NCBI GenBank assembly: GCA_963966185.1
Contig: CAWZYM010000172.1
Coordinates: forward strand, 1,097,001 to 1,161,000
Origin: Rhabditoides inermis
Lineage: Eukaryota > Nematoda > Chromadorea > Rhabditida > Rhabditidae
Length of the DNA: 64,000 nt
Direction of reading: 5' to 3'
Shown here: positions 12,438 through 25,900 of the stretch, piece by piece
Layout of the letters: each line of letters starts with the position of its first letter
How positions within the stretch are numbered: position 1 is the first letter of the stretch
Position numbers and translations under genes: made by a program
The notes under the pieces: model-generated
Database searches by the model: none
What the model was told of the DNA's origin: nothing
Seen by the model: the letters and a program-made list of their open reading frames with translations, nothing else

Positions 12438-13757
12438 CTCGCAGTCCGACTCGCAATCCGACTCGCAATCCGACTCGCAATCCGACTCGCAATCCGACTC
12501 GCAATCCGACTCGCAATCCAACTCGCATACCGACTCCCAATCCGACTTCAATTGCACCCATCGTAACAAAGAAACAAAACTTCTGCCTAGATTCAAACTC
12601 GGGTCGTTTGAGTAGTAGACCAGCTCGCTAGCCATTCCGCCACACGTGCTTTCTTTTCGGATGATCATTTTAGAACATCCACCAGTTGATCGGTGAAATG
12701 TCGAAAAAAAACTCGCAGTCCGACTCGCAATCCAACTCGCAATCCGACTCGCAATCCAACTCGCAATCCGACTCGCAACCCAACTCGCATACAAACTCGC
12801 AATCCAACTCGCAAACCGACTCGCAATCCGACTCGCAATCCAACTCGCAATCCGACTCGCAATCCGACTCGCAAACCGACTCGCAAACCGACTCGCAATC
12901 CGACTCGCAATCCGACTCGCAATCCGACTCGCAATCCAACTCGCAATCCAACTCGCAATCCGACTCGCAATCCGACTCGCAATCCGACTCGCGCAATCCG
13001 ACTCGCAATCCGACTCGCAATCCGACTCGCAATCCGACTCGCAATCCGACTCGCAATCCAACTCGCAATCCAACTCGCAATCCAACTCGCAATCCGACTC
13101 GCGATCCGACTCGCAATCCGACTCGCAGTCCGACTCGCAATCCGACTCGCAATCCGACTCGCAATCCAACTCGCAATCCGACTCGCAATCCGACTCGCAA
13201 TCCGACTTCAATTGCACCCATCGTCACAAAAATCAAAACTTTTGCCCAGAATCAAACTCGGGTCGTTTGAGTAGTAGACCAGCTCGCTAGCCATTCCGCC
13301 ACACGTGCTTTCTTTTCGAATGATCATTTTAGAACATCCACCAGTTGATCGGTAAAATGACGAAAAAACTCGCAGTCCGACTCGCAATCCAACTCGCAAT
13401 CCGACTCGCAATCCAACTCGCATTCAAACTCACAATCCAACTCGCAAACCGACTCGCAATCCGACTCGCAATCCAACTCGCAATCCGACTAGCAACCCAA
13501 CTCGCAGTCAAACTCACAATCCAACTCGCAATCCGACTCGCAATCCAACTCGCAATCCGACTCTCAATCCGACTCGCAATCCGACTCGCAATCCGACTCG
13601 CAATCCGACTCGCAATCCGACTCGCAATCCGACTCGCAATCCGACTCGCAATCCGACTCGCAATCCGACTCGCAATCCGACTCGCAATCCGACTCGCAAT
13701 CCGACTCGCAATCCGACTCGCAATCCGACTCGCAATCCGACTCGCAATCCGACTCGC

Positions 13758-13788
13758 ACACCTTGACCAGGTGGCGGTATGAGTTACT
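13758..13788 (+). other. Hairpin-forming filler, copy 3
   Basis: Identical filler in superunit A3, in front of anchor 13792. Confidence 0.85.
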
Positions 13789-14598
13789 CAGTTGATCGGT
13801 AAAATGACGAAAAAAAACTCGCAGTCCGACTCGCAATCCAACTCGCAATCCGACTCGCAACCCAACTCGCATTCAAACTCGCAATCCAACTCGCAATCCG
13901 ACTCGCAATCCAACTCGCAATCCGACTCGCAACCCAACTCGCATTCAAACTCGCAATCCAACTCGCAATCCGACTCGCAGTCCGACTTGCAGTCCGACTC
14001 GCAATCCGACTCGCAATCCAACTCGCAATTCAACTCGCAATCCAACTCGCAGTCCGACTCGCAATCCAACTCGCTATCCGACTCGCAATTCAACTCGCAA
14101 TCCGACTCGCAATCCGACTCGCAATCCAACTCGCAATCCGACTCGCAATCCGACTTCAATTGCACCCATCGTCACAAAAAAAACTTCTGCCTAGATTCAA
14201 ACTCGGGTCGTTTGAGTAGTAGACCAGCTCGCTAGCTATTCCGCCACACGTGCTTTCTTTTCGGATGATCATTTTAGAACATCCACCAGTTGATCGGTAA
14301 AATGACGAAAAAAACTCGCAGTCCGACTCGCAATCCGACTCGCAATCCGACTCGCAATCCGACTCGCAATCCGACTCGCAATCCGACTCGCAATCCGACT
14401 CGCAATCCAACTCGCATACCGACTCCCAATCCGACTTCAATTGCACCCATCGTAACAAAGAAACAAAACTTCTGCCTAGATTCAAACTCGGGTCGTTTGA
14501 GTAGTAGACCAGCTCGCTAGCCATTCCGCCACACGTGCTTTCTTTTCGGATGATCATTTTAGAACATCCACCAGTTGATCGGTGAAATGTCGAAAAAA

Positions 14599-15935
14599 AA
14601 ACTCGCAGTCCGACTCGCAATCCAACTCGCAATCCGACTCGCAATCCAACTCGCAAACCGACTCGCTATCCGACTCGCAATCCGACTCGCGCAATCCGAC
14701 TCGCGCAATCCGACTCGCAATCCGACTCGCAATCCGACTCGCAATCCAACTCGCAATCCAACTCGCAATCCGACTCGCAATCCGACTCGCAATCCGACTC
14801 GCAATCCGACTCGCGCAATCCGACTCGCAATCCGACTCGCAATCCAACTCGCAATCCGACTCGCAATCCGACTCGCAATCCAACTCGCAATCCAACTCGC
14901 AATCCGACTCGCAATCCGACTCGCAATCCGACTCGCGCAATCCGACTCGCAATCCGACTCGCAATCCGACTCGCAATCCGACTCGCAATCCGACTCGCAA
15001 TCCAACTCGCAATCCAACTCGCAATCCGACTCGCAATCCGACTCGCAATCCGACTCGCAATCCGACTCGCAATCCGACTCGCAATCCGACTCGCAATCCG
15101 ACTCGCAATCCGACTCGCAATCCGACTCGCAATCCGACTCGCAATCCAACTCGCAACCCAACTCAATCCGACTCGCAATCCGACTCGCAATCCGACTCGC
15201 AATCCAATCCAATCCGACTCGCAATCCGACTCGCAATCCGACTCGCAATCCAACTCGCAATCCAACTCGCAATCCGACTCGCAATCCAACTCGCAATCCG
15301 ACTCGCAATCCGACTCGCAATCCGACTCGCAATCCGACTCGCAATCCGACTCGCAATCCGACTCGCAATCCGACTCGCAATCCGACTCGCAATCCGACTC
15401 GCAATCCGACTCGCAATCCAACTCGCAATCCGACTCGCAATCCGACTCGCAATCCGACTCGCAATCCGACTCGCAATCCGACTCGCAATCCGACTCGCAA
15501 TCCGACTCGCAATCCGACTCGCAATCCGACTCGCAATCCAACTCGCAACCCAACTCAATCCGACTCGCAATCCGACTCGCAATCCGACTCGCAATCCGAC
15601 TCGCAATCCGACTCGCAATCCAACTCGCAATCCAACTCGCAATCCGACTCGCAATCCGACTCGCAATCCGACTCGCAATCCGACTCGCAATCCGACTCGC
15701 AATCCGACTCGCAATCCGACTCGCAATCCGACTCGCAATCCGACTCGCAATCCGACTCGCAATCCAACTCGCAACCCAACTCGCAATCCGACTCGCAATC
15801 CGACTCGCAAACCGACTCGCAATCGGACTCGCGATCCGACTCGCAATCCGACTCGCAGTCCGACTCGCAATCCGACTCGCAATCCGACTCGCAATCCAAC
15901 TCGCAATCCGACTCGCAATCCGACTCGCAATCCGA
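14599..15935 (+). repeat. Expanded and irregular 12-mer tract
   Basis: Longest tract of the left third. It contains paired 14-bp CGCGCAATC units near its start, and three places where bases are lost from the 12-bp register: AACTCAATCC at about 15,159 and 15,551, and CAATCCAATCCAATCC at about 15,202. These are among the few indels in the array that are not multiples of 12. The equivalent tract in A2 (8,795-9,513) is 618 bp shorter and lacks them, so they came with a private expansion. Confidence 0.8.
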
Positions 15936-18900
15936 CTTCAATTGCACCCATCGTCACAAAAATCAAAACTTTTGCCCAGAATCAAACTCGGGTCGTTTGA
16001 GTAGTAGACCAGCTCGCTAGCCATTCCGCCACACGTGCTTTCTTTTCGAATGATCATTTTAGAACATCCACCAGTTGATCGGTAAAATGACGAAAAAACT
16101 CGCAGTCCGACTCGCAATCCAACTCGCAATCCGACTCGCAAACCAACTCGCATTCAAACTCACAATCCAACTCGCAAACCGACTCGCAATCCGACTCGCA
16201 ATCCAACTCGCAATCCGACTAGCAACCCAACTCGCAGTCAAACTCACAATCCAACTCGCAATCCGACTCGCAATCCGACTCGCAATCCGACTCGCAATCC
16301 AACTCGCAATCCGACTCGCAATCCGACTCGCAATCCAACTCGCAATCCGGCTCGCAATCCAACTCGCAATCCAACTCGCAATCCGACTCGCAACCCAACT
16401 CGCATTCAAACTCGCAATCCAACTCGCAATCCGACTCGCAATCCGACTCGCAATTCGACTCGCAATCCGACTCGCAATTCGACTCGCAATCCGACTCGCT
16501 ATCCGACTCGCAATCCAACTCGCATACCGACTCCCAATCCGACTTCAATCGCACCCATCGTCTCAAAAAAACAAAACTTCTGCCTAGATTCAAACTCGGG
16601 TCGTTTGAGTAGTAGACCAGCTCGCTAGCCATTCCGCCACACGTGATTTCTTTTCGAATGATCATTTTAGAACATCCACCAGTTGATCGGTAAAATGACG
16701 AAAAAACTCGCAGTCCGACTCGCAATCCAACTCGCAATCCGACTGGCAACCCAACTCGCATTCAAACTCACAATCCAACTCGCAATCCGACTCGCAATCC
16801 GACTCGCAATCCAACTCGCAATCCGACTCGCAACCCAACTCGCAGTCAAACTCACAATCCAACTCGCAATCCGACTCGCAATCCGACTCGCAATCCGGCT
16901 CGCAATCCAACTCGCAATCCAACTCGCAATCCGACTCGCAACCCAACTCGCATTCAAACTCGCAATCCAACTCGCAATCCGACTCGCAATCCGACTCGCA
17001 ATTCGACTCGCAATCCGACTCGCTATCCGACTCGCAATCCAACTCGCATACCGACTCCCAATCCGACTTCAATCGCACCCATCGTCTCAAAAAAACAAAA
17101 CTTCTGCCTAGATTCAAACTCGGGTCGTTTGAGTAGTAGACCAGCTCGCTAGCCATTCCGCCACACATGCTTTCTTTTCGGATGATCATTTTAGAACATC
17201 CACCAGTTGATAGGTAAAATGACGAAAAAAAACTCGCAGTCCGACTCGCAATCCAACTCGCAATCCGACTCGCAATCCAACTCGCAATCCGACTCGCAAC
17301 CCAACTCGCATTCAAACTCGCAATCCAACTCGCAATCCGACTCGCAATCCGACTCGCAATCCAACTCGCAATCCGACTCGCAATCCGACTCGCAACCCAA
17401 CTCGCATTCAAACTCGCAATCCAACTCGCAATCCGACTCGCAATCCGACTCGCTATCCGACTCGCAATCCGACTCGCAATCCGACTCGCAATCCAACTCG
17501 CAATCCAACTCGCAATCCGACTCGCAATCCGACTCGCAATCCGACTCGCGCAATCCGACTCGCAATCCGACTCGTAATCCGACTCGCAATCCGACTCGCA
17601 ATCCGACTTCAATTGCACCGATCGTCACAAAAATCAAAACTTTTGCCCAGATTCAAACTCGGGTCGTTTGAGTAGTAGACCAGCTCGCTAGCCATTCCGC
17701 CACACGTGCTTTCTTTTCGGATGATCATTTTAGAACATCCACCAGTTGATAGGTAAAATGACGAAAAAAAACTCGCAGTCCGACTCGCAATCCAACTCGC
17801 AATCCGACTCGCAATCCAACTCGCAATCCGACTCGCAACCCAACTCGCATTCAAACTCGCAATCCAACTCGCAATCCGACTCGCAATCCGACTCGCAATC
17901 CAACTCGCAATCCGACTCGCAATCCGACTCGCAAACCGACTCGCTATCCGACTCGCAATCCGACTCGCGCAATCCGACTCGCGCAATCCGACTCGCAATC
18001 CGACTCGCAATCCGACTCGCAATCCGACTCGCAGTCCGACTCGCAATCCAACTCGCAATCCAACTCGCAATCCGACTCGCAATCCGACTCGCAATCCGAC
18101 TCGCAATCCGACTCGCAATCCGACTCGCAATCCGACTCGCAATCCGACTCGCAATCCGACTCACAATCCGACTCGCAATCCGACTCGCAATCCGACTCGC
18201 AATCCGACTCGCAAACCGACTCGCAATCCGACTCGCAATCCGACTCGCAATCCGACTCGCAGTCCGACTCGCAATCCGACTCGCAATCCGATTCGCAATC
18301 CAACTCGCAATCCGACTCGCAATCCGACTTCAATTGCACCCATCGTCACAAAAATCAAAACTTTTGCCCAGAATCAAACTCGGGTCGTTTGAGTAGTAGA
18401 CCAGCTCGCTAGCCATTCCGCCACACGTGCTTTCTTTTCGGATGATCATTTTAAAACATCCACCAGTTGATCGGTAAAATGACGAAAAAACTCGCAGTCC
18501 GACTCGCAATCCAACTCGCAATCCGACTCGCAACCCAACTCGCAATCAAACTCACAATCCAACTCGCAATCCGACTCGCAATCCGACTCGCAATCCGACT
18601 CGCAATCCGACTCGCAATCCGACTCACAATCCGACTCGCAATCCGACTCGCAATCCAACTCGCAATCCGACTCGCAATCCGACTCGCAATCCGACTCGCA
18701 ATCCGACTCGCAGTCCGACTCGCAATCCAACTCGCAATCCAACTCGCAATCCGACTCGCAATCCGACTCGCAATCCGACTCGCAATCCGACTCGCAATCC
18801 GACTCGCAATCCGACTCGCAATCCGACTCGCAATCCAACTCGCAATCCGACTCGCAATCCAACTCGCAATCCAACTCGCAATCAAACTCGCATTCAAACT

Positions 18901-19153
18901 CGCAATCCGACTCGCAATCCTACTCGCAATCCGACTCACAATCCGACTCGCAATCCGACTCGCAATCCAACTCGCAATCCGACTCGCAATCCGACTTCAA
19001 TTGCACCCATCGTTTAAAAAAAAACTTCTGCCTAGATTCAAACTCGGGTCGTTTGAGTAGTAGACCAGCTCGCTAGCCATTCCGCCACACGTGCTTTCTT
19101 TTCGGATGATCATTTTAGAACATCCACCAGTTGATTGGTAAAATGACAAAAAA

Positions 19154-19911
19154 AACTCGCAGTCCGACTCGCAATCCAACTCGCAATCCAACTCGCAGTC
19201 CGACTCGCAGTCCGACTCGCATTCAAACTCGCAATCCGACTCGCAATCCAACTCGCAATCCGACTCGCAATCCGACTCGCAATCCAACTCGCAATCCGAC
19301 TCGCAATCCGACTCGCAATCCGACTCGCAATCCGACTCGCAAACCGACTCGCAATCCGACTCGCAATCCGACTCGCATACCGACTCGCAATCCGACTCGC
19401 ATACCGACTCGCAATCCGACTCGCAAACCGACTCGCAATCCGACTCGCAAACCGACTCGCAATCCGACTCGCAATCCGACTCGCAATCCGACTCGCATAC
19501 CGACTCGCAATCCGACTCGCAAACCGACTCGCAATCCGACTCGCATACCGACTCGCAATCCGACTCGCATACCGACTCGCAATCCGACTCGCAAACCGAC
19601 TCGCAATCCGACTCGCAATCCGACTCGCAATCCGACTCGCATACCGACTCGCAATCCGACTCGCAAACCGACTCGCAATCCGACTCGCATACCGACTCGC
19701 AATCCGACTCGCATACCGACTCGCAATCCGACTCGCAATCCGACTCGCAAACCGACTCGCAATCCGACTCGCAATCCGACTCGCAATCTGACTCGCAATC
19801 CGACTCGCAATCCAACTCGCAATCCGACTCGCAATCCGACTCGCAATCCAACTCGCAATCTGACTCGCAATCCGACTCGCAATCCAACTCGCAATCCGAC
19901 TCGCAATCCGA
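19154..19911 (+). repeat. Tract with layered 24- and 144-bp periodicity
   Basis: Here GCATACC and GCAAACC variants alternate with the consensus. CATACC occurs at 19,376, 19,400, 19,496, 19,544, 19,568, 19,640, 19,688 and 19,712. The spacings 48, 24 and 72 recur, so the block from 19,496 repeats 144 bp later. This is a second amplification layer inside one tract. Confidence 0.8.
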
Positions 19912-22900
19912 CTTCAATTGCACCCATCGTCTCAAAAAAAACAAAACTTCTTCCTAGATTCAAACTCGGGTCGTTTGAGTAGTAGACCAGCTCGCTAGCC
20001 ATTCCGCCACACGTGCTTTCTTTTCGGATGATCATTTTAGAACATCCACCAGTTGATAGGTAAAATGACGAAAAAAAACTCGCAGTCCGACTCGCAATCC
20101 AACTCGCAATCCGACTCGCAATCCAACTCGCAATCCGACTCGCAATCCGACTCGCAAACCGACTCGCTATCCGACTCGCAATCCGACTCGCGCAATCCGA
20201 CTCGCGCAATCCGACTCGCAATCCGACTCGCAATCCGACTCGCAATCCGACTCGCAGTCCGACTCGCAATCCAACTCGCAATCCAACTCGCAATCCGACT
20301 CGCAATCCGACTCGCAATCCGACTCGCAATCCGACTCGCAATCCGACTCGCAATCCGACTCGCAATCCGACTCGCAATCCGACTCACAATCCGACTCGCA
20401 ATCCGACTCGCAATCCGACTCGCAATCCGACTCGCAAACCGACTCGCAATCCGACTCGCAATCCGACTCGCAATCCGACTCGCAGTCCGACTCGCAATCC
20501 GACTCGCAATCCGATTCGCAATCCAACTCGCAATCCGACTCGCAATCCGACTTCAATTGCACCCATCGTCACAAAAATCAAAACTTTTGCCCAGAATCAA
20601 ACTCGGGTCGTTTGAGTAGTAGACCAGCTCGCTAGCCATTCCGCCACACGTGCTTTCTTTTCGGATGATCATTTTAAAACATCCACCAGTTGATCGGTAA
20701 AATGACGAAAAAACTCGCAGTCCGACTCGCAATCCAACTCGCAATCCGACTCGCAACCCAACTCGCAATCAAACTCACAATCCAACTCGCAATCCGACTC
20801 GCAATCCGACTCGCAATCCGACTCGCAATCCGACTCGCAATCCGACTCACAATCCGACTCGCAATCCGACTCGCAATCCAACTCGCAATCCGACTCGCAA
20901 TCCGACTCGCAATCCGACTCGCAATCCGACTCGCAGTCCGACTCGCAATCCAACTCGCAATCCAACTCGCAATCCGACTCGCAATCCGACTCGCAATCCG
21001 ACTCGCAATCCGACTCGCAATCCGACTCGCAATCCGACTCGCAATCCGACTCGCAATCCAACTCGCAATCCGACTCGCAATCCAACTCGCAATCAAACTC
21101 ACAATCCAACTCGCATTCAAACTCGCAATCCGACTCGCAATCCGACTCGCAATCCTACTCGCAATCCGACTCACAATCCGACTCGCAATCCGACTCGCAA
21201 TCCAACTCGCAATCCGACTCGCAATCCGACTTCAATTGCACCCATCGTTTAAAAAAAACTTCTGCCTAGATTCAAACTCGGGTCGTTTGAGTAGTAGACC
21301 AGCTCGCTAGCCATTCCGCCACACGTGCTTTCTTTTCGGATGATCATTTTAGAACATCCACCAGTTGATTGGTAAAATGACAAAAAAAACTCGCAGTCCG
21401 ACTCGCAATCCAACTCGCAATCCAACTCGCAGTCCGACTCGCAGTCCGACTCGCATTCAAACTCGCAATCCGACTCGCAATCCAACTCGCAATCCGACTC
21501 GCAATCCGACTCGCAATCCAACTCGCAATCCGACTCGCAATCCGACTCGCAATCCGACTCGCAATCCGACTCGCAAACCGACTCGCAATCCGACTCGCAA
21601 TCCGACTCGCATACCGACTCGCAATCCGACTCGCAATCCGACTCGCAATCTGACTCGCAATCCGACTCGCAATCCAACTCGCAATCCGACTCGCAATCCG
21701 ACTCGCAATCCAACTCGCAATCTGACTCGCAATCCGACTCGCAATCCAACTCGCAATCCGACTCGCAATCCGACTTCAATTGCACCCATCGTCTCAAAAA
21801 AAAACAAAACTTCTTCCTAGATTCAAACTCGGGTCGTTTGAGTAGTAGACCAGCTCGCTAGCCATTCCGCCACACGTGCTTTCTTTTCGGATGATCATTT
21901 TAGAACATCCACCAGTTGATAGGTAAAATGACGAAAAAAAACTCGCAGTCCGACTCGCAATCCAACTCGCAATCCGACTCGCAATCCAACTCGCAATCCG
22001 ACTCGCAACCCAACTCGCATTCAAACTCGCAATCCAACTCGCAATCCGACTCGCAATCCGACTCGCAGTCCGACTCGCAATCCGACTCGCAATCCGACTC
22101 GCAATCCGACTCGCAATCTGACTCGCAATCCAACTCGCATTCAAACTCGCAATCCAACTCGCAATCCGACTCGCAGTCCGACTCGCAATCCGACTCGCAA
22201 TTCGACTCGCAATCCAACTCACAATCCGACTCGCAATCCGACTCGCGCAATCCGACTCGCGCAATCCGACTCGCAATCCGACTCGCAATCCGACTCGCAA
22301 TCCGACTCGCAGTCCGACTCGCAATCCAACTCGCAATCCAACTCGCAATCCGACTCGCAATCCGACTCGCAATCCGACTCGCAATCCGACTCGCAATCCG
22401 ACTCGCAATCCGACTCGCAATCCGACTCGCAATCCGACTCACAATCCGACTCGCAATCCGACTCGCAATCCGACTCGCAATCCGACTCGCAAACCGACTC
22501 GCAATCCGACTCGCAATCCGACTCGCAATCCGACTCGCAGTCCGACTCGCAATCCGACTCGCAATCCGACTCGCAATCCAACTCGCAATCCGACTCGCAG
22601 TCCGACTCGCAATCCGACTCGCAGTCCGACTCGCAATCCGACTCGCAATCCGACTCGCGCAATCCGACTCGCGCAATCCGACTCGCAATCCGACTCGCAA
22701 TCCGACTCGCAATCCGACTCGCAGTCCGACTCGCAATCCAACTCGCAATCCAACTCGCAATCCGACTCGCAATCCGACTCGCAATCCGACTCGCAATCCG
22801 ACTCGCAATCCGACTCGCAATCCAACTCGCAATCTGACTCGCAATCCGACTCGCAATCCAACTCGCAATCCGACTCGCAATCCGACTTCAATTGCACCCA

Positions 22901-25900
22901 TCGTCTCAAAAAAAAAAAAACTTCTTCCTAGATTCAAACTCGGGTCGTTTGAGTAGTAGACCAGCTCGCTAGCCATTCCGCCACACGTGCTTTCTTTTCG
23001 GATGATCATTTTAGAACATCCACCAGTTGATAGGTAAAATGACGAAAAAAAACTCGCAGTCCGACTCGCAATCCAACTCGCAATCCGACTCGCAATCCAA
23101 CTCGCAATCCGACTCGCAACCCAACTCGCAATCCGACTCGCAACCCAACTCGCATTCAAACTCGCAATCCAACTCGCAATCCGACTCGCAATCCGACTCG
23201 CAGTCCGACTCGCAATCCGACTCGCAATCCGACTCGCAATCCGACTCGCAATCCGACTCGCAATCCAACTCGCATTCAAACTCGCAATCCAACTCGCAAT
23301 CCGACTCGCAGTCCGACTCGCAATCCGACTCGCAATCCGACTCGCAATCCAACTCACAATCCGACTCGCAATCCGACTCGCGCAATCCGACTCGCGCAAT
23401 CCGACTCGCAATCCGACTCGCAATCCGACTCGCAATCCGACTCGCAGTCCGACTCGCAATCCAACTCGCAATCCAACTCGCAATCCGACTCGCAATCCGA
23501 CTCGCAATCCGACTCGCGCAATCCGACTCGCAATCCGACTCGCAATCCGACTCGCAATCCAACTCGCAATCCGACTCGCGCAATCCGACTCGCGCAATCC
23601 GACTCGCAATCCGACTCGCAATCCGACTCGCAATCCGACTCGCAGTCCGACTCGCAATCCAACTCGCAATCCAACTCGCAATCCGACTCGCAATCCGACT
23701 CGCAATCCGACTCGCAATCCGACTCGCAATCCGACTCGCAATCCGACTCGCAATCCGACTCACAATCCGACTCGCAATCCGACTCACAATCCGACTCGCA
23801 ATCCGACTCGCAATCCGACTCGCAATCCGACTCGCAAACCGACTCGCAATCCGACTCGCAATCCGACTCGCAATCCGACTCGCAGTCCGACTCGCAATCC
23901 GACTCGCAATCCGATTCGCAATCCAACTCGCAATCCGACTCGCAATCCGACTTCAATTGCACCCATCGTTTAAAAAAAAACTTCTGCCTAGATTCAAACT
24001 CGGGTCGTTTGAGTAGTAGACCAGCTCGCTAGCCATTCCGCCACACGTGCTTTCTTTTCGGATGATCATTTTAGAACATCCACCAGTTGATTGGTAAAAT
24101 GACAAAAAAAAAACTCGCAGTCCGACTCGCAATCCAACTCGCAATCCAACTCGCAGTCCGACTCGCAGTCCGACTCGCATTCAAACTCGCAATCCGACTC
24201 GCAATCCAACTCGCAATCCGACTCGCAATCCGACTCGCAATCCGACTCGCAATCCGACTCGAAATCCGACTCTCAATCCGACTCGCATTCCGACTCGCAT
24301 ACCGACTCGCAATCCAACTCGCAATCCGACTTCAATTGCACCCATCGTCACAAAAATCAAAACTTTTGCCCAGAATCAAACTCGGGTCGTTTGAGTAGTA
24401 GACCAGCTCGCTAGCCATTCCGCCACACGTGCTTTCTTTTCGGATGATCATTTTAAAACATCCACCAGTTGATCGGTAAAATGACGAAAAAACTCGCAGT
24501 CCGACTCGCAATCCAACTCGCAATCCGACTCGCAACCCAACTCGCAATCAAACTCACAATCCAACTCGCAATCCGACTCGCAATCCGACTCGCAATCCGA
24601 CTCGCAATCCGACTCGCAATCCGACTCGCAATCCGACTCGCAATCCGACTCGCAATCCGACTCGCAATCCGACTCGCATACCGACTCGCAATCCAACTCG
24701 CAATCTGACTCGCAATCCGACTCGCAATCCAACTCGCAATCCGACTCGCAATCCGACTCGCAATCCGACTCGCAATCCGACTCGCAATCCGACTCGCAAT
24801 CCGACTCGCAATCCGACTCGCAATCCGACTCGCAATCCGACTCGCAATCCGACTCGCAATCCAACTCGCAACCCAACTCGCAATCCGACTCGCAATCCGA
24901 CTCGCAAACCGACTCGCAATCGGACTCGCGATCCGACTCGCAATCCGACTCGCAGTCCGACTCGCAATCCGACTCGCAATCCGACTCGCAATCCAACTCG
25001 CAATCCGACTCGCAATCCGACTCGCAATCCGACTTCAATTGCACCCATCGTCACAAAAATCAAAACTTTTGCCCTGAATCAAACTCGGGTCGTTTGAGTA
25101 GTAGACCAGCTCGCTAGCCATTCCGCCACACGTGCTTTCTTTTCGGATGATCATTTTAGAACATCCACCAGTTGATCGGTAAAATGACGAAAAAACTCGC
25201 AGTCCGACTCGCAATCCAACTCGCAATCCGACTCGCAATCCGACTCGCAATCCGACTCGCAATCCAACTCACAATCCGACTCGCAATCCGACTTCAATTG
25301 CACCCATCGTCACAAAAATCAAAACTTTTGCCCAGAATCAAACTCGGGTCGTTTGAGTAGTAGACCAGCTCGCTAGCCATTCCGCCACACGTGCTTTCTT
25401 TTCGGATGATCATTTTAAAACATCCACCAGTTGATCGGTAAAATGACGAAAAAACTCGCAGTCCGACTCGCAATCCAACTCGCAATCCGACTCGCAACCC
25501 AACTCGCAATCAAACTCACAATCCAACTCGCAATCCGACTCGCAATCCGACTCGCAATCCGACTCGCAATCCGACTCGCAATCCGACTCACAATCCGACT
25601 CGCAATCCGACTCGCAATCCAACTCGCAATCCGACTCGCAATCCGACTCGCAATCCGACTCGCAATCCGACTCGCAGTCCGACTCGCAATCCAACTCGCA
25701 ATCCAACTCGCAATCCGACTCGCAATCCGACTCGCAATCCGACTCGCAATCCGACTCGCAATCCGACTCGCAATCCGACTCGCAATCCAACTCGCAATCC
25801 GACTCGCAATCCAACTCGCAATCAAACTCACAATCCAACTCGCATTCAAACTCGCAATCCGACTCGCAATCCGACTCGCAATCCTACTCGCAATCCGACT

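Larger units (their letters stand above)
10838..17067 (+). repeat. Superunit A3 of the left array
   Basis: Third superunit. Anchors: 10976, 11595, 12413 (truncated), 12686 (GTGAAATGTCG), 13345, 13792 (hairpin filler), 14290, 14575 (GTGAAATGTCG), 16075, 16683. Relative to A2, the tract after 14575 is 618 bp longer and contains irregular junctions at about 15,161, 15,203 and 15,553. After 16683 the array switches to linker classes not seen further left, starting with anchor 17207. Confidence 0.85.

Noticed and set aside
14575..16020. Long (LAIR)n, (SDSQ)n and (NPTR)n open frames as repeat proteins
   Set aside because: They are open in every frame because the repeat is 12 bp with no stops. Starts are arbitrary TTG or ATG codons in linkers, there is no promoter or splice evidence, and the same DNA gives unrelated peptides in overlapping frames.
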